A stretch of DNA of 64,000 nucleotides from Actinoallomurus oryzae (GCF_039541955.1 NZ_BAABHF010000035.1:1-64000); one strand, 5' to 3'. Shown: positions 49,537 through 58,562, numbered from the stretch's first letter. The notes: generated from the sequence alone by a model not told the origin. Numbers and translations: made by a program.

Positions 49537-50189
49537 TCACCCCAGGAGCGCCCTCAGCGCCGCATGACGGGACATCTCAGCATTCACCACCGCCGCGGGC
49601 ACGTCCTCCCACAGCGTCACCCCGCCGTCGCCCCAGACCCCCGCCACGCGGCCGCCGTGCAGCACGACCGGGGAGATCCAGCCGCCCGCGCGGCTCACCT
49701 CGGTGCGCCGCCCCGGCGGCACGATCTCGGTCGCCGTCGTGCCGCTGCCGAGGACGTAGGCGTCGAACGCGCCCAGCAGGCGCACGGTCTCGCCCGGCTC
49801 GATGGCGAGCAGCTCCTCGGCGTGCGCGGCGAGCATGACGCGGCGCTCGCCCGCCACGTCGACCTCGGTCAGCTCGCCCTCCAGCGCGGCGAACCAGCTT
49901 CGTACCACGGGCCTGCGCGTGGCGCCCCGGCTGAGCCAGACCTTGTCGAACAGCTCGGGCGTGGCCGGGCCGTACGCGCCGAGGAAGGCGCGCAGGACCG
50001 TGGTGGCCGGGTCGGCGACTTGGGCAGCCACCGCGCCGAGGTGAACGTCACGCGGTTGCCCTTCGGTGGGCCGAAGCAGAGGACGCCCCACCAGGCGAGC
50101 GGTTTGAGCAGCGTGCCCCAGCCGGAACCGAGCAGCTCGGCCAGGTGCGCGGAGCCGGTGCGCCCGACGATCTCGGCGGTCAGCTCCTA
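49537..50189 (-). pseudogene. Winged-helix AlkZ-like (DUF1006) gene, 5'-truncated and frameshifted
   Basis: The C-terminal 170 residues (VADPATTVLRAFLGAYGPAT, PELFDKVWLSRG, LLGAFDAYVLGSG, GRVAGVWG) are typical of crosslink-glycosylase-like winged-helix proteins. In another frame just upstream the sequence ELTAEIVGRTGSAHLAELLG and LLKPLAWWGVLCFGPPKGNR continues the same family, so a one-base indel lies near 50015-50025. The family is about 360 residues; the first 130 or so are missing at about 50190, where a stop ends the frame and a truncated TetR gene begins on the other strand. Confidence 0.75.
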
Positions 50190-50612
50190 GAGTTGCGCCG
50201 CCGGCGGCAGGCCGAGTCCCCGATGGTGCCTCCGGACGCCTCGTTCGACGAATCGGTCGCCGCGCACCTGAACGCGGTCCTCGACCGTCCCGACTGGGCC
50301 CGGCTGGTGGTCTGGCAGGCGCTGGGCGACTGCCCGTTCACCGACTCCGAGGAGGGTGAGCGCTTCACGGCGGCCCAGCGGTCGATGACGGCGAGGGTGC
50401 TGGAGGGCATCCGCCGCCGGCAGCGGGCCGGTGAGGTCACCGGTGGGATCGATCCCGCCTTCGCGCTCCTGGTCGCGTACGCCGTGGTCTTCTCGCCGAT
50501 AACGATGCCGCAGTTCGTCCGGGACATCTTCGGCGAGGACCCGCTGGCGCCCTCGGTCCGGCAGCGGCTCCACGAGCAACTGGTCAAGCTCCTCGGCACC
50601 GCCGAGGACTAG
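50184..50612 (+). pseudogene. TetR gene lacking its DNA-binding domain
   Basis: The readable protein (from the ATG at 50223, 129 residues) is MVPPDASFDESVAAHLNAVL, RPDWARLVVWQALGDCPF and onward to FVRDIFGEDPLAP, the ligand-binding half of a TetR regulator. No helix-turn-helix precedes it: the frame upstream runs only to 50145 and reads through antisense AlkZ sequence. It has no Shine-Dalgarno. Its stop is eight bases before the NAD(P)H-binding gene, which a full TetR might once have controlled. Confidence 0.65.
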
Positions 50613-50620
50613 GAGGTTCA

Positions 50621-51556
50621 ATGGTCACGGTCGTCTTCGGTGCCCGAGGGAACGTGGGCCGTCATGTCGCCGACGGGCTGCTCGCCGCGGGCGAGCGCGT
50701 GCGGGCGACGAGCCGGACCCCCGAGGCGGCCGGGCTCTCGCCACGCCTGGAGGTCGTGGCGGCCGACCTCGAGCGGCCGGAGACACTGCCCGCCGCTCTG
50801 GAGGGCGCCGAAAAGGCGTTCCTCTACGCCAAGCCGGACGGCGCGCGGGGCTTCGTCGAGGCCGCCCGGACGGCGGGCGTCCGGCACCTGGTGCTGCTGT
50901 CGTCGGCGGCGGTCGTGGCCGGCGACGCCGAGCGGAACCCCATCGCCCGGCAGCACCGGGCCGTCGAAGTGGCGATCGAGCGGTCCGGCATCGACTGGAC
51001 GTTCATCCGCCCGGGGATGTTCGCCACCAACACCCTGTGGTGGTGGCGGACGCCGATCCGCACCGAGAACGTCGTCCGTACCCCCTATCCGGACGCGCAG
51101 ACCGCGCCCGTGCACGAGAAGGACATGGCCGCGCTGGCGGTGGCCGCGCTGACCAGGCCCGGCCACGGGCGGCAGGCCTACACCGTGTACGGACCGGATT
51201 CGCTCACCCTGCGGCGGCAGGTCGAGCACATCGGCGAGGCCATCGGCCGGCCGATCCGCCTCGACGTGGTCTCCGTGGAGGAGGCACGGGCGGAGCTGGG
51301 CCGGACCATCCCGCCGATCGGCGTCGAGACCTTCCTTCGCCAGTGGGCTGCTCGCGACGGCACACCGGCCGAGGTCTCAGCGATCGTCGAGGAGGTCACC
51401 GGCCGTCCCGGACGCACCTACGCCCAGTGGGCGGCGGACCACGCCGGCGACTTTCGCCGACCCGCTTCGTCAGGCGCGGCGCTGGGCGAACTCGGCGTAC
51501 GCCGAGCGGACGTCCTCGCCGGTCAGCGTGGTGAGGTCGGCGGTCGTGGCCGCTGA
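50621..51556 (+). CDS. NmrA-like NAD(P)-binding protein
   Basis: A 311-residue atypical SDR. The dinucleotide motif is VFGARGNVGRHVADGLLAAG; LVLLSSAAVV and WTFIRPGMFATNTL follow. Relatives sense or use NAD(P)H on quinone-like or unknown substrates. AGGAGG is six bases before the ATG. The last 29 codons (from 51470) overlap the convergent AAA+ gene and read as antisense of it; the family normally ends near the YAQWAADHAGDF block, so the tail is probably a stop-loss extension. Confidence 0.85.
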   Translation: MVTVVFGARGNVGRHVADGLLAAGERVRATSRTPEAAGLSPRLEVVAADLERPETLPAALEGAEKAFLYAKPDGARGFVEAARTAGVRHLVLLSSAAVVAGDAERNPIARQHRAVEVAIERSGIDWTFIRPGMFATNTLWWWRTPIRTENVVRTPYPDAQTAPVHEKDMAALAVAALTRPGHGRQAYTVYGPDSLTLRRQVEHIGEAIGRPIRLDVVSVEEARAELGRTIPPIGVETFLRQWAARDGTPAEVSAIVEEVTGRPGRTYAQWAADHAGDFRRPASSGAALGELGVRRADVLAGQRGEVGGRGR

Positions 51557-53851
51557 GCCGAGCGAGGCGATCCGCAGGTCGCGGAACCCGCACGCCTTCT
51601 CGTACAGCGAGCGCACGAAGCGGCCGTTGCCCAGCTCGTCGATGCGGCCCTGCCCGCGTACTCGCTGGAAGACGCCGGCGAGGTCGTCGAGCGCGGTCTC
51701 CTCCCACGAGTCGCCGGCCGAGGCCGCCAGGCTCACCGCGATCTCCAGCAGCTCGTCGGGCGTGTAGGAGGGGAACGCGACCCGCTCGGAGAACCGCGAG
51801 GCGAGGCCGGGGTTGGAGCGCAGGAACCGGTCCATGTCGGCGTCGTAACCGGCCAGGATGACGACCAGCCGGTCGCGGTCGTCCTCGGCACGCTTCAGCA
51901 GCGTCTGCACGGCTTCCGCGCCGAACGCGTCGCCTCCGGCGTAGCCGGGGTTGACCAGGGAGTACGCCTCGTCGATGAACAGCACGCCGCCCAGCGCCGA
52001 GTCGATCACCTTGTTGGTCTTCAGCGCCGTCGAGCCCAGGTGCTCCCCCACCAGGTCGGCACGCTGCGCCTCGACCACCTCGGGCCGGGCGAGCAGGCCC
52101 AGCGCCGCGAAGATGCGGCCGAGCACGCGGGCGACCGTGGTCTTGCCGGTGCCGGGCGGCCCGGCGAAGACGAAGTGGCGCATCGGCGGATGGGTGGCCA
52201 GGCCCTGCTCCTGTCGGAGCTGCGCCACGCGCAGCTGGGCCGTGATGGCGTGCACCTGCCGTTTCACCGGTTCGAGGCCGATCATCGCGTCGAGTCCGGC
52301 GAGCGCCTCCTCCAGCGTCGGCGTCTCGGCGTAGCCGCGGTAGCGTTCGGTCACCTCGGCGAACGCGAGCTCGATGTCGGCCGCGTCGATCGTGACGAGC
52401 TCCTCGGGCGTCGGCTCGGGGGTCTCCGCGGCGCTCCGGGCCCCGTGCCGCCAGCCCCCTCCGACGATCCGCACGTCGCGGGCGCGCGCCGCCCCCTCGA
52501 TCAGGGAGCGGACGAAGCGGCCGTTGCCCAGCTCGTCGACGATGCCGCGCCGGCTGACCTCCTCGAAGCGCGCCCAGAGCGTGGGCGCCGCGTCCGGGCC
52601 GAGCCGGTCGCCGCGCAGCGCGGCGTGGTATTCGGCGATCTGGAGGAGCTCGGACGGTTCGTACCGCGGAAAGCTCACCCGCGTGCCGAACCGGGAGGCC
52701 AGGCCGGGGTTGGAGGACAGGAACGCGTCCATCTCGTCCTCGTAGCCGGCCAGGATGATCACGATGTTCTCGCGGTCGTCCTCGGCCCGTTTCAGCAGCG
52801 TCTGCACGGCCTCGTTGCCGAACCGGTCGGGCTGCCCGTCGGTGGTGTTGACCAGGCCGTACGCCTCGTCGATGAACAGCACGCCGCCGAGGGCACGGTC
52901 CACCAGGTCGTTGGTCTTGATGGCGGTGGCGCCCAGGTACTCGCCGACGAGGTCGGCGCGCTGTGCCTCGACGACCTCGGGCGTCGGCAGCAGCGCGAAG
53001 GCGTAGAAGATCTTGGCGACGACGCGGGCGACGGTGGTCTTGCCGGTGCCCGACGGGCCGACGAACACGAAGTGCCGCATCGGCTTCTCGGCGGCGAAGC
53101 CGGCCTCCGCGCGCATCCGCGCCGCCTCGATCGACGCCGCGATGGCGCGGACCTGCCGCTTCACCGGCTCCAGGCCGATCATGCCCTCCAGCTCGGCGAG
53201 CGCCTCGTTCACCGAGATCTGGGGGACCTCCTCGACGGCGCGCCCGTGCGCCTGAGGCGGGTATTCGTCCGGCTCCTGGTAGTCCTCCTGGGCCCAGCCG
53301 GTGTCGTACGCCTCGGCCGGCACGATGCGGCGGGCCTGCCACCAGCGGTAGCAGAGCACGACCAGCGCGGTCGCCCACGCCGGGACGGCGTTCAGGGCGG
53401 GGAAGGGATGCGCGAGGGCGGCGGCCACGATCCCGGCCAGGGTGAGGGCGGCCAGGGCCGTTCGCCAGGGGGCGTACGCGCGGATGCGGTGGGCGAAGAA
53501 GGCGACCGGGAGCGCGAGGGCGGCGAGGAAGACCGCCTCGTGGCCGCCCGGCGGGTAGAGGCGGCTGACCGGGAGGACCGCGGCCAGCCAGCAGATCACG
53601 ATGAACGCGGTCGCCATGCCGCTGGGCGAGCGTAGGGTGAAGTCGATGACGAGCAGGATCGTGGCCGCGAAGACGACCGTCGTCAGCAGTGGCCATCCGG
53701 TGACGACGGCGACCGCCGCCGCGCCGACGACGAGCACCAGAAACGTCAGCCGCCGCACACCCGCCTGGATCTGGAAATAACGCCAGCGTGCGCGTTCGAA
53801 CACATCGCGCGCGATCTGCGGGTGCGATCGGGATCTGCCGAACGGTCGCAT
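51470..53851 (-). CDS. Membrane-anchored double AAA+ ATPase (CbbX/SpoVK-like)
   Basis: A 793-residue protein. Residues 30-170 hold four or five membrane helices. Two similar AAA+ modules follow: the first with EGMIGLEPVKRQVRAIAASI, Walker A GPSGTGKTT and Walker B GGVLFIDEAYGLV; the second with DAMIGLEPVKRQVHAITAQL, GPPGTGKTT and GGVLFIDEAYSLV. Each has the sensor LAGY and the arginine region ELGNGRFVRSL. The type resembles CbbX and EccA chaperone ATPases, which remodel proteins; here the membrane anchor suggests work at the membrane. No ESX genes are nearby. Confidence 0.87.
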   Translation of the reverse strand: MRPFGRSRSHPQIARDVFERARWRYFQIQAGVRRLTFLVLVVGAAAVAVVTGWPLLTTVVFAATILLVIDFTLRSPSGMATAFIVICWLAAVLPVSRLYPPGGHEAVFLAALALPVAFFAHRIRAYAPWRTALAALTLAGIVAAALAHPFPALNAVPAWATALVVLCYRWWQARRIVPAEAYDTGWAQEDYQEPDEYPPQAHGRAVEEVPQISVNEALAELEGMIGLEPVKRQVRAIAASIEAARMRAEAGFAAEKPMRHFVFVGPSGTGKTTVARVVAKIFYAFALLPTPEVVEAQRADLVGEYLGATAIKTNDLVDRALGGVLFIDEAYGLVNTTDGQPDRFGNEAVQTLLKRAEDDRENIVIILAGYEDEMDAFLSSNPGLASRFGTRVSFPRYEPSELLQIAEYHAALRGDRLGPDAAPTLWARFEEVSRRGIVDELGNGRFVRSLIEGAARARDVRIVGGGWRHGARSAAETPEPTPEELVTIDAADIELAFAEVTERYRGYAETPTLEEALAGLDAMIGLEPVKRQVHAITAQLRVAQLRQEQGLATHPPMRHFVFAGPPGTGKTTVARVLGRIFAALGLLARPEVVEAQRADLVGEHLGSTALKTNKVIDSALGGVLFIDEAYSLVNPGYAGGDAFGAEAVQTLLKRAEDDRDRLVVILAGYDADMDRFLRSNPGLASRFSERVAFPSYTPDELLEIAVSLAASAGDSWEETALDDLAGVFQRVRGQGRIDELGNGRFVRSLYEKACGFRDLRIASLGSAATTADLTTLTGEDVRSAYAEFAQRRA

Positions 53852-53969
53852 CGCCCTCCCCTCACGCCTGCAGACGTGTATAGCGCAGATTCACCATGTA
53901 ATGGCAGAACCTATTGTCTGGCGTGCCCCAATCAAGACGGTTACCGTCCGGCGACAATACGCGGGATTC

Positions 53970-54301
53970 AGGGCCCGTCCGGTAGTCCCCGTCCGTAGCG
54001 AGCGGTGTCCGGGCGGCGCGCCGTGAGGCGGAGAAGGGAGCCGGCCCGGTACGGCCGGCTCCCGGCGACGCGGCGCCGCCCGGGCACCGCTCAGTATGAC
54101 AGCGGGGCTTTGAGAGGGGTTCCGCCCTGGCTAGGGCGCGTCTCAAAGCCCCGCTGTCCTACTACGCGGCGTCCAGACGCCGCCTCGCCGCGTTGTCGTC
54201 GGTCGACAGCCAAACCCAGGCTGACTCCCTCCTCCGCCTTGCGACGCGACGCCTGGACACCGCTCGCTACGGACGGGGACTTTGAGGTGAGACGCGCCCT
54301 A
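53970..54301. mobile_element. MITE-like element with long inverted ends
   Basis: Arms at 53985-54040 and 54225-54280 are inverted copies (about 50 of 56 bases match, the first 26 exactly, GTCCCCGTCCGTAGCGAGCG...). Outside them AGGGC.CGTC stands at both ends. Inside, a second hairpin (54098-54115 with 54141-54158, 18 exact pairs) carries the TAGGGCGCGTCTCAAAGCCC sequence also seen at 57609. No protein is encoded. The right end contains the stop codon of the endonuclease gene. The bases 53852-53969 before it show nothing I can name. Confidence 0.65.
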
Positions 54302-54931
54302 GGCTCCGACCAGCCGGTCGGCCAGTTTCTTGTCCTTGGCGACCCGGACCAGCGCGGACGCGAGGCGGGCGAGTTCGCGGTCGCTGACGAGCTCGGCGAG
54401 GCGTTTGGGGTCGGTCGGCAGGCCGAGGCGGTCGGCGCCCTTGAGCGCGAGCGCGTCGAAGGACGGGCGCAGCCACGGCCAGACCGCCTGCGCCTCGCGG
54501 CAGAAGATCTCGGCTCCGACCGGGCCGATTCCGGGGAACTCCTGGAGGGCCTCCCGGGCGCGCTCGGCGTCCCGCCCGACCTTCTGCGGCAGCCGGCGCA
54601 GGTCACCGCCGTAGTCCTCCATCACCTTCTCGGCCATGTCGCCGAGCCGGGTGGAGGTGCTCTCGTCGTAGCGCACATAGTGCGCGCGGCCCAGCGCGTC
54701 GACACGCTCCTGCCAGCCGAGCTTCGCCAGGCCGCGCGGCGTCCCGCCGCCGGCCTCGAACAGCTCGTGCGCCGCCGCGACCGCGATGTCCGCGTTGATG
54801 CGGGTGCTGAGCAGATTCGTCAGAACCAGGAGCTTGAAAAGGGCCGCCGGCTGGTCCTTGAGCGTGATTCCGGCGTCCTCCGCATAGGTATGGCCCGCTT
54901 CGGAGAGCAACGTCTTGGTCGTCTTGTCCAT
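54299..54931 (-). CDS. EndoIII-like HhH-GPD protein
   Basis: A 210-residue HhH-GPD protein. The N-terminal LLSEAGHTYAEDAGITL and LVLTNLLSTRINADIAVAAA resemble the glycosylase barrel, and the hairpin is LQEFPGIGPVGAEIFCREAQ. The catalytic Lys of EndoIII and the four iron-sulfur cysteines are not seen, so activity is uncertain. The ATG at 54931 has GGAGG upstream. Its stop codon lies inside the end of the MITE-like element, so the C-terminus may be set by the insertion. Confidence 0.8.
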   Translation of the reverse strand: MDKTTKTLLSEAGHTYAEDAGITLKDQPAALFKLLVLTNLLSTRINADIAVAAAHELFEAGGGTPRGLAKLGWQERVDALGRAHYVRYDESTSTRLGDMAEKVMEDYGGDLRRLPQKVGRDAERAREALQEFPGIGPVGAEIFCREAQAVWPWLRPSFDALALKGADRLGLPTDPKRLAELVSDRELARLASALVRVAKDKKLADRLVGA

Positions 54932-54969
54932 GGGCCACCTCCACTTATGGCGGGCAGGTACGCATTTCC

Positions 54970-55677
54970 TTACCCCGTGAAGGACCGTCTTAGTGCGGGC
55001 ACGCGGACGGAGTATCGCTCCAGCAGCTCGGCGTTGCGCTCGTCGCCGCCGGGAACGTTGGCGCTCGCCCACAGCGGCAGCTCCGCGCGGTCGGTCATCC
55101 GCGCCAGCAGCAGGTTCCACAGGTACACGCAGGCCAGCGACGACAGGGCCGCCGTACGCGGCGTCCCGGCCGGGTAGGACGCGTCGCCGGGCGGGACGAG
55201 CGTGTCGATGATCAGGTCGGCGACCTCGCCGAGCTTCACGCCGGCGCGGGCGGGCGCCGCCGCCATCGACGGGCCGGACACGAACGCGATCACCGGCAGG
55301 TCGTACGAGCGGGCCGCGCGGGCCAACTCGACCGGGTAGGGGTTCGCGCCGCTGTTGGAGAAGATCACCACGACGTCGCCGGGCCGGGGCGCCGCCGCCT
55401 CCATGATCGGTGCGGCCAGGCCGGAACGGCGTTCGGCCTCGGTCGCCGGCCACGCGCCGTGCAGCGGTGAGATCTCCGGCGCGTACAGCGGATGGACGCA
55501 GGCCAGGCCGCCGGCGCGGAAGAAGCCCTCCAGCACCATCGCGAGCGAGTGGCCGGACCCGCCGGCGTAGACGAGGCCGCCGCCGGTCACCGCGGGCAGG
55601 AGGATCTCGGCCGCCTGGTCGAGTGCGTCGGCGTTGTGCCGCTCGACGCGGTCGAGGTGTTCGTGCATCCAGTTCAT
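54970..55677 (-). CDS. SIS-domain sugar isomerase-like protein
   Basis: A 235-residue SIS-domain protein with VYAGGSGHSLAMVLEGFFRA and VVIFSNSGANPYPVELARAA, the phosphosugar-binding loops of the SIS fold. The closest style is that of YfhB/GmhA-like proteins with an unknown sugar phosphate. The start has no Shine-Dalgarno; an alternative ATG is three codons later. It precedes the endonuclease gene on the same strand by 38 bases and is divergent from the DesK-type kinase. Confidence 0.82.
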   Translation of the reverse strand: MNWMHEHLDRVERHNADALDQAAEILLPAVTGGGLVYAGGSGHSLAMVLEGFFRAGGLACVHPLYAPEISPLHGAWPATEAERRSGLAAPIMEAAAPRPGDVVVIFSNSGANPYPVELARAARSYDLPVIAFVSGPSMAAAPARAGVKLGEVADLIIDTLVPPGDASYPAGTPRTAALSSLACVYLWNLLLARMTDRAELPLWASANVPGGDERNAELLERYSVRVPALRRSFTG

Positions 55678-55803
55678 GAGGGATCGGTTTACCAGGCCGC
55701 GCCGGCCTCATCCAGGACGCGACCTCGTCCAGGACATTTGTCCCACCGAAGAGTGGATCGACGGCCATGTCCGGCAGGTTCGCCGTGCCCGTAGGGTGTG
55801 CCC

Positions 55804-57009
55804 GTGACCGACAGTGACGGGACGCCGGACGCGCGGGAGGACGACGCGGCGTGCGGGGATGAGCGAACGGCCCACCGCGGCGCGGGCGTCGCCGGGCGGA
55901 TCGACGACGGGCCCGGCCCGTTCGGGATCTACCCGTGGCTGCTGATCGGGATCGGTGCCGTGTCGGAGGTCGTGCACGGGCGGGCGCGACCGGTCTGGGC
56001 CTCGGCGCCGCTGCTGGGCCTGTTCGTCGTGCTGGTCCTCGCGGCGATCTGGTTCGGCTTCCGCCGCGGACAGGGCGACCGGCTGGCGATGGGCCTGCTC
56101 GCGGCGCTGACCGTGGACGCCTTCGTACTGAGCGGCTGGTTCGGGCACGGCATGTACATGCTGTTCGCGCTGGTCGCGATGGCCTGTGGCGTGGTGGTGC
56201 CGTGGGCGGGGCGGCCGTGGCCGGTGATCGCGGTGGGCACGCTGTCGGTGACGGCCGGCGTTGCCGCCTGGCTCAGAGGCGCGTCGCCCGGCGACGCCTT
56301 CACCGTCTGGTACAGCACGCTGATCTCCGGCTTCATCGTCTCGATCATCCTGCTGCTGTTCGGCGCGATCCGCGAGCTCCGCGAGACCCGCGAGGAGCTG
56401 GCCCGGACGGCCGTGTCCGAAGAACGGCTCCGGTTCGCCCGCGACCTGCACGACCTGCTCGGCCACACGCTGTCGGTGATGGTGATCAAGGCGCAGGCGG
56501 TGCGCAAGCTGATCCCGCGCGACCCCGGCCTGGCGGCGGACCAGGCGGCCGACATCGAGACGATCGGCCGGGACGCTCTGCGGCAGGTGCGCCTCGCCGT
56601 GAGCGGCTACCGCGGCCGTGGGCTCGCCGCCGAGATCGACGGGGCGCGTACGGCATTGCGGGACGCGGGCATCGAGCCGACCGTCCGCCAGGAGGGCACG
56701 CCGCTCCCGGAGGAGACCGGCTCGCTGCTCGGCTGGGCGGTGCGCGAGGGCGTCACCAACGTCATCCGCCACAGCGGCGCCGCCACCTGCGAGATCTCGG
56801 TGCACCGCGGCGCGGGTACGGCCGTGCTGTCGATCCGCGACGACGGCCGCGGCGGATCCCCGGTCCCGGGCAACGGCCTGCGCGGGCTCACCGAACGCGT
56901 CAGCGGCGCCGGCGGGCGGCTCCACGCCGGCCCTGATGAGCTGGGCGGGTACGTGCTCACGGTGACGGTGCCGTTGAATACGCTCCCGGTGAAGGGAGAC
57001 ATTTCTTGA
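55804..57009 (+). CDS. DesK-type sensor histidine kinase
   Basis: About 401 residues: an acidic N-terminal 35 residues, then five membrane helices (to about 195), a coiled coil (IRELRETREELARTAVSEER), the HisKA_3 site FARDLHDLLGHTLSVMVIKA, and an ATP domain with EGVTNVIRHS and GNGLRGLTERVSGAGG. DesK kinases sense membrane state (family knowledge). The GTG at 55804 follows TAGGGTG; a GTG two codons earlier is possible. TTGA overlap with the response-regulator gene. Confidence 0.9.
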   Translation: MTDSDGTPDAREDDAACGDERTAHRGAGVAGRIDDGPGPFGIYPWLLIGIGAVSEVVHGRARPVWASAPLLGLFVVLVLAAIWFGFRRGQGDRLAMGLLAALTVDAFVLSGWFGHGMYMLFALVAMACGVVVPWAGRPWPVIAVGTLSVTAGVAAWLRGASPGDAFTVWYSTLISGFIVSIILLLFGAIRELRETREELARTAVSEERLRFARDLHDLLGHTLSVMVIKAQAVRKLIPRDPGLAADQAADIETIGRDALRQVRLAVSGYRGRGLAAEIDGARTALRDAGIEPTVRQEGTPLPEETGSLLGWAVREGVTNVIRHSGAATCEISVHRGAGTAVLSIRDDGRGGSPVPGNGLRGLTERVSGAGGRLHAGPDELGGYVLTVTVPLNTLPVKGDIS

Positions 57010-57611
57010 TCAAGGTACTGCTGGCCGAGGACCAGGGCATGATGCGCGGCGCGCTGGCGCTGCTGCTCGGCCTGGAGGAGGACTTCGAGGTCGTCGGCCA
57101 GGTCTCCACCGGCGACCGGATCGTGCCCACCGCACGCGAGGTTCGCCCCGACGTCGCCGTCCTCGACATCGAGATGCCCGGCCGCAGCGGCCTGGACGCC
57201 GCCGCCGACCTGCACGCCGAGCTGCCCGACTGCAAGATCCTCATCGTCACGACGTTCGGCCGCCCCGGCTACCTTCGCCGCGCGATGGAGGCGGGCGCGA
57301 GCGGCTTCCTCGTCAAGGACGGCCCGGTGGAGGATCTCGCCCGCGCCATCCGCCGGGTGCTCGCGGGCGAGCGGGTGGTCGACCCGGAGCTGGCCACGGC
57401 CGCGCTGAGCGCGGGCCCGAACCCGCTCACCGCCCGTGAGCGTGACGTGCTGACCGCCGCGGTCGACGGTTCCACCATCGCCGATATCGCCGGGCGCCTG
57501 CACCTGTCGGAGAGCACGGTCCGCAACTACCTGTCCGCGGCGATCGGCAAGACCGGCGCACGCAACCGGATCGAGGCCGTACGCACCGCGCGCCACAACG
57601 GCTGGCTTTAG
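57006..57611 (+). CDS. DesR-type NarL response regulator
   Basis: A 201-residue regulator. Receiver: LLAEDQGMMR, phospho-Asp in VAVLDIEMPGRSG (about residue 53), FLVKDGP. Output: LTARERDVLTAAVDGSTIAD then SESTVRNYLSAAIGK. It starts with TTG overlapping the kinase stop (TTGA). Its TAG stop is the first codon of a TAGGGC-type hairpin repeat. Confidence 0.92.
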   Translation: MIKVLLAEDQGMMRGALALLLGLEEDFEVVGQVSTGDRIVPTAREVRPDVAVLDIEMPGRSGLDAAADLHAELPDCKILIVTTFGRPGYLRRAMEAGASGFLVKDGPVEDLARAIRRVLAGERVVDPELATAALSAGPNPLTARERDVLTAAVDGSTIADIAGRLHLSESTVRNYLSAAIGKTGARNRIEAVRTARHNGWL

Positions 57612-57648
57612 GGCCTGTCCCAAAGCCCCTCTGTCTTTGAGACAGGCC
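57612..57648 (+). terminator. Hairpin repeat at the response-regulator stop
   Basis: GGCCTGTCCCAAAG pairs with CTTTGAGACAGGCC (13 of 14) over a nine-base loop. With the TAG before it, it matches the TAGGGC..GTC.CAAAGCCCC repeat found in and beside the MITE-like element at 54 kb. Confidence 0.75.
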
Positions 57649-57698
57649 TCAAAGCCGGTCCGCGGACCGGGAGCCCGAAATATCGGCAGAATCGACTG

Positions 57699-58562
57699 GT
57701 GTCGAACATCTTCACGGACTTCGTCCGGGTCTACGCGCAGCCTCGTCGCCACATCACCATGGTCGAGGCGCAGTGGATCGCCTGGACGCTGCTCGGCCCC
57801 GGCGGCTCGTACTGGGTGCCGGTCCACATCCGGTGCGGGCCCGAGGGGCGCTACGCCGACATCCAGTACGGCTCGGGGAAGAGCTCCGGCATCGTGGACT
57901 TCTGCGAGGACCACGTCGGGTACTGGCGCTACAGCACGATCTGGTGCCGCCACTTCAACGAGGGCGGCGACCAGGATGTGATCTGGTGGGAGGACGTCAA
58001 CGACGGGCCGCGCCGGTTCTGCCGATACGGCTTCGACGAGGTCCGCGTGACCACCGTCGACGGGCGGCCGCCGGCGGTGCCGGAGGCGCCGTGGCGGCGG
58101 CATCGGGACGGCTCCTGGTGGCTCGAGGTCGCCGGGAGTTACCGAACCGGCAACGACCGCTCCGACGACGTCGGGCCCTGCGCCACGCCCACGATGGACC
58201 CGCCGGTCCCGGACCCGGCGGTCCTGCCGCTGCCCACGCCGACCACCCCGACCGTCGGCGGCGAGGAACCGACGGGCGTTGATCCGCCCTGGCTCGCCTC
58301 TCTCACCGCCGGCGAGTCGACCGCCGTGTCGGTCGAATACCACTGGCGCGGCCGGCTCGTGCACCGGGCGTCGTTCCAGGTCATGGAGCGCTACTACGAG
58401 ACGACCCCGGACTGGCACCACCGAAGCGCGGACCACTGGGACAACTGCCTCGACCCGGACTTCCTCCGGTTCACCGGCGCGACCGACCTGCTGGCCTCCG
58501 AGGAGGTCTACGAACGCGACCGGAGAGACTGGGAGGCGGCCACCTGGTACCACCACCGATGA
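57699..58562 (+). CDS. Hypothetical protein, Trp-rich, two-part
   Basis: A 287-residue soluble protein with a GTG start, family unknown. The first part (1-150) is rich in Trp, Tyr and Cys (WVPVHIRCGPEGRYADIQYG, WRYSTIWCRHFNEGGDQDVI). A Pro/Thr linker (LPLPTPTTPTVGG) leads to a second part (195-287) with SVEYHWRGRLVHRASFQVME and many Asp and His residues. Strand-rich domains joined by such a linker are common among immunity or binding proteins, but this is only a guess. It begins the accessory islet that ends at 59766. Confidence 0.65.
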   Translation: MSNIFTDFVRVYAQPRRHITMVEAQWIAWTLLGPGGSYWVPVHIRCGPEGRYADIQYGSGKSSGIVDFCEDHVGYWRYSTIWCRHFNEGGDQDVIWWEDVNDGPRRFCRYGFDEVRVTTVDGRPPAVPEAPWRRHRDGSWWLEVAGSYRTGNDRSDDVGPCATPTMDPPVPDPAVLPLPTPTTPTVGGEEPTGVDPPWLASLTAGESTAVSVEYHWRGRLVHRASFQVMERYYETTPDWHHRSADHWDNCLDPDFLRFTGATDLLASEEVYERDRRDWEAATWYHHR

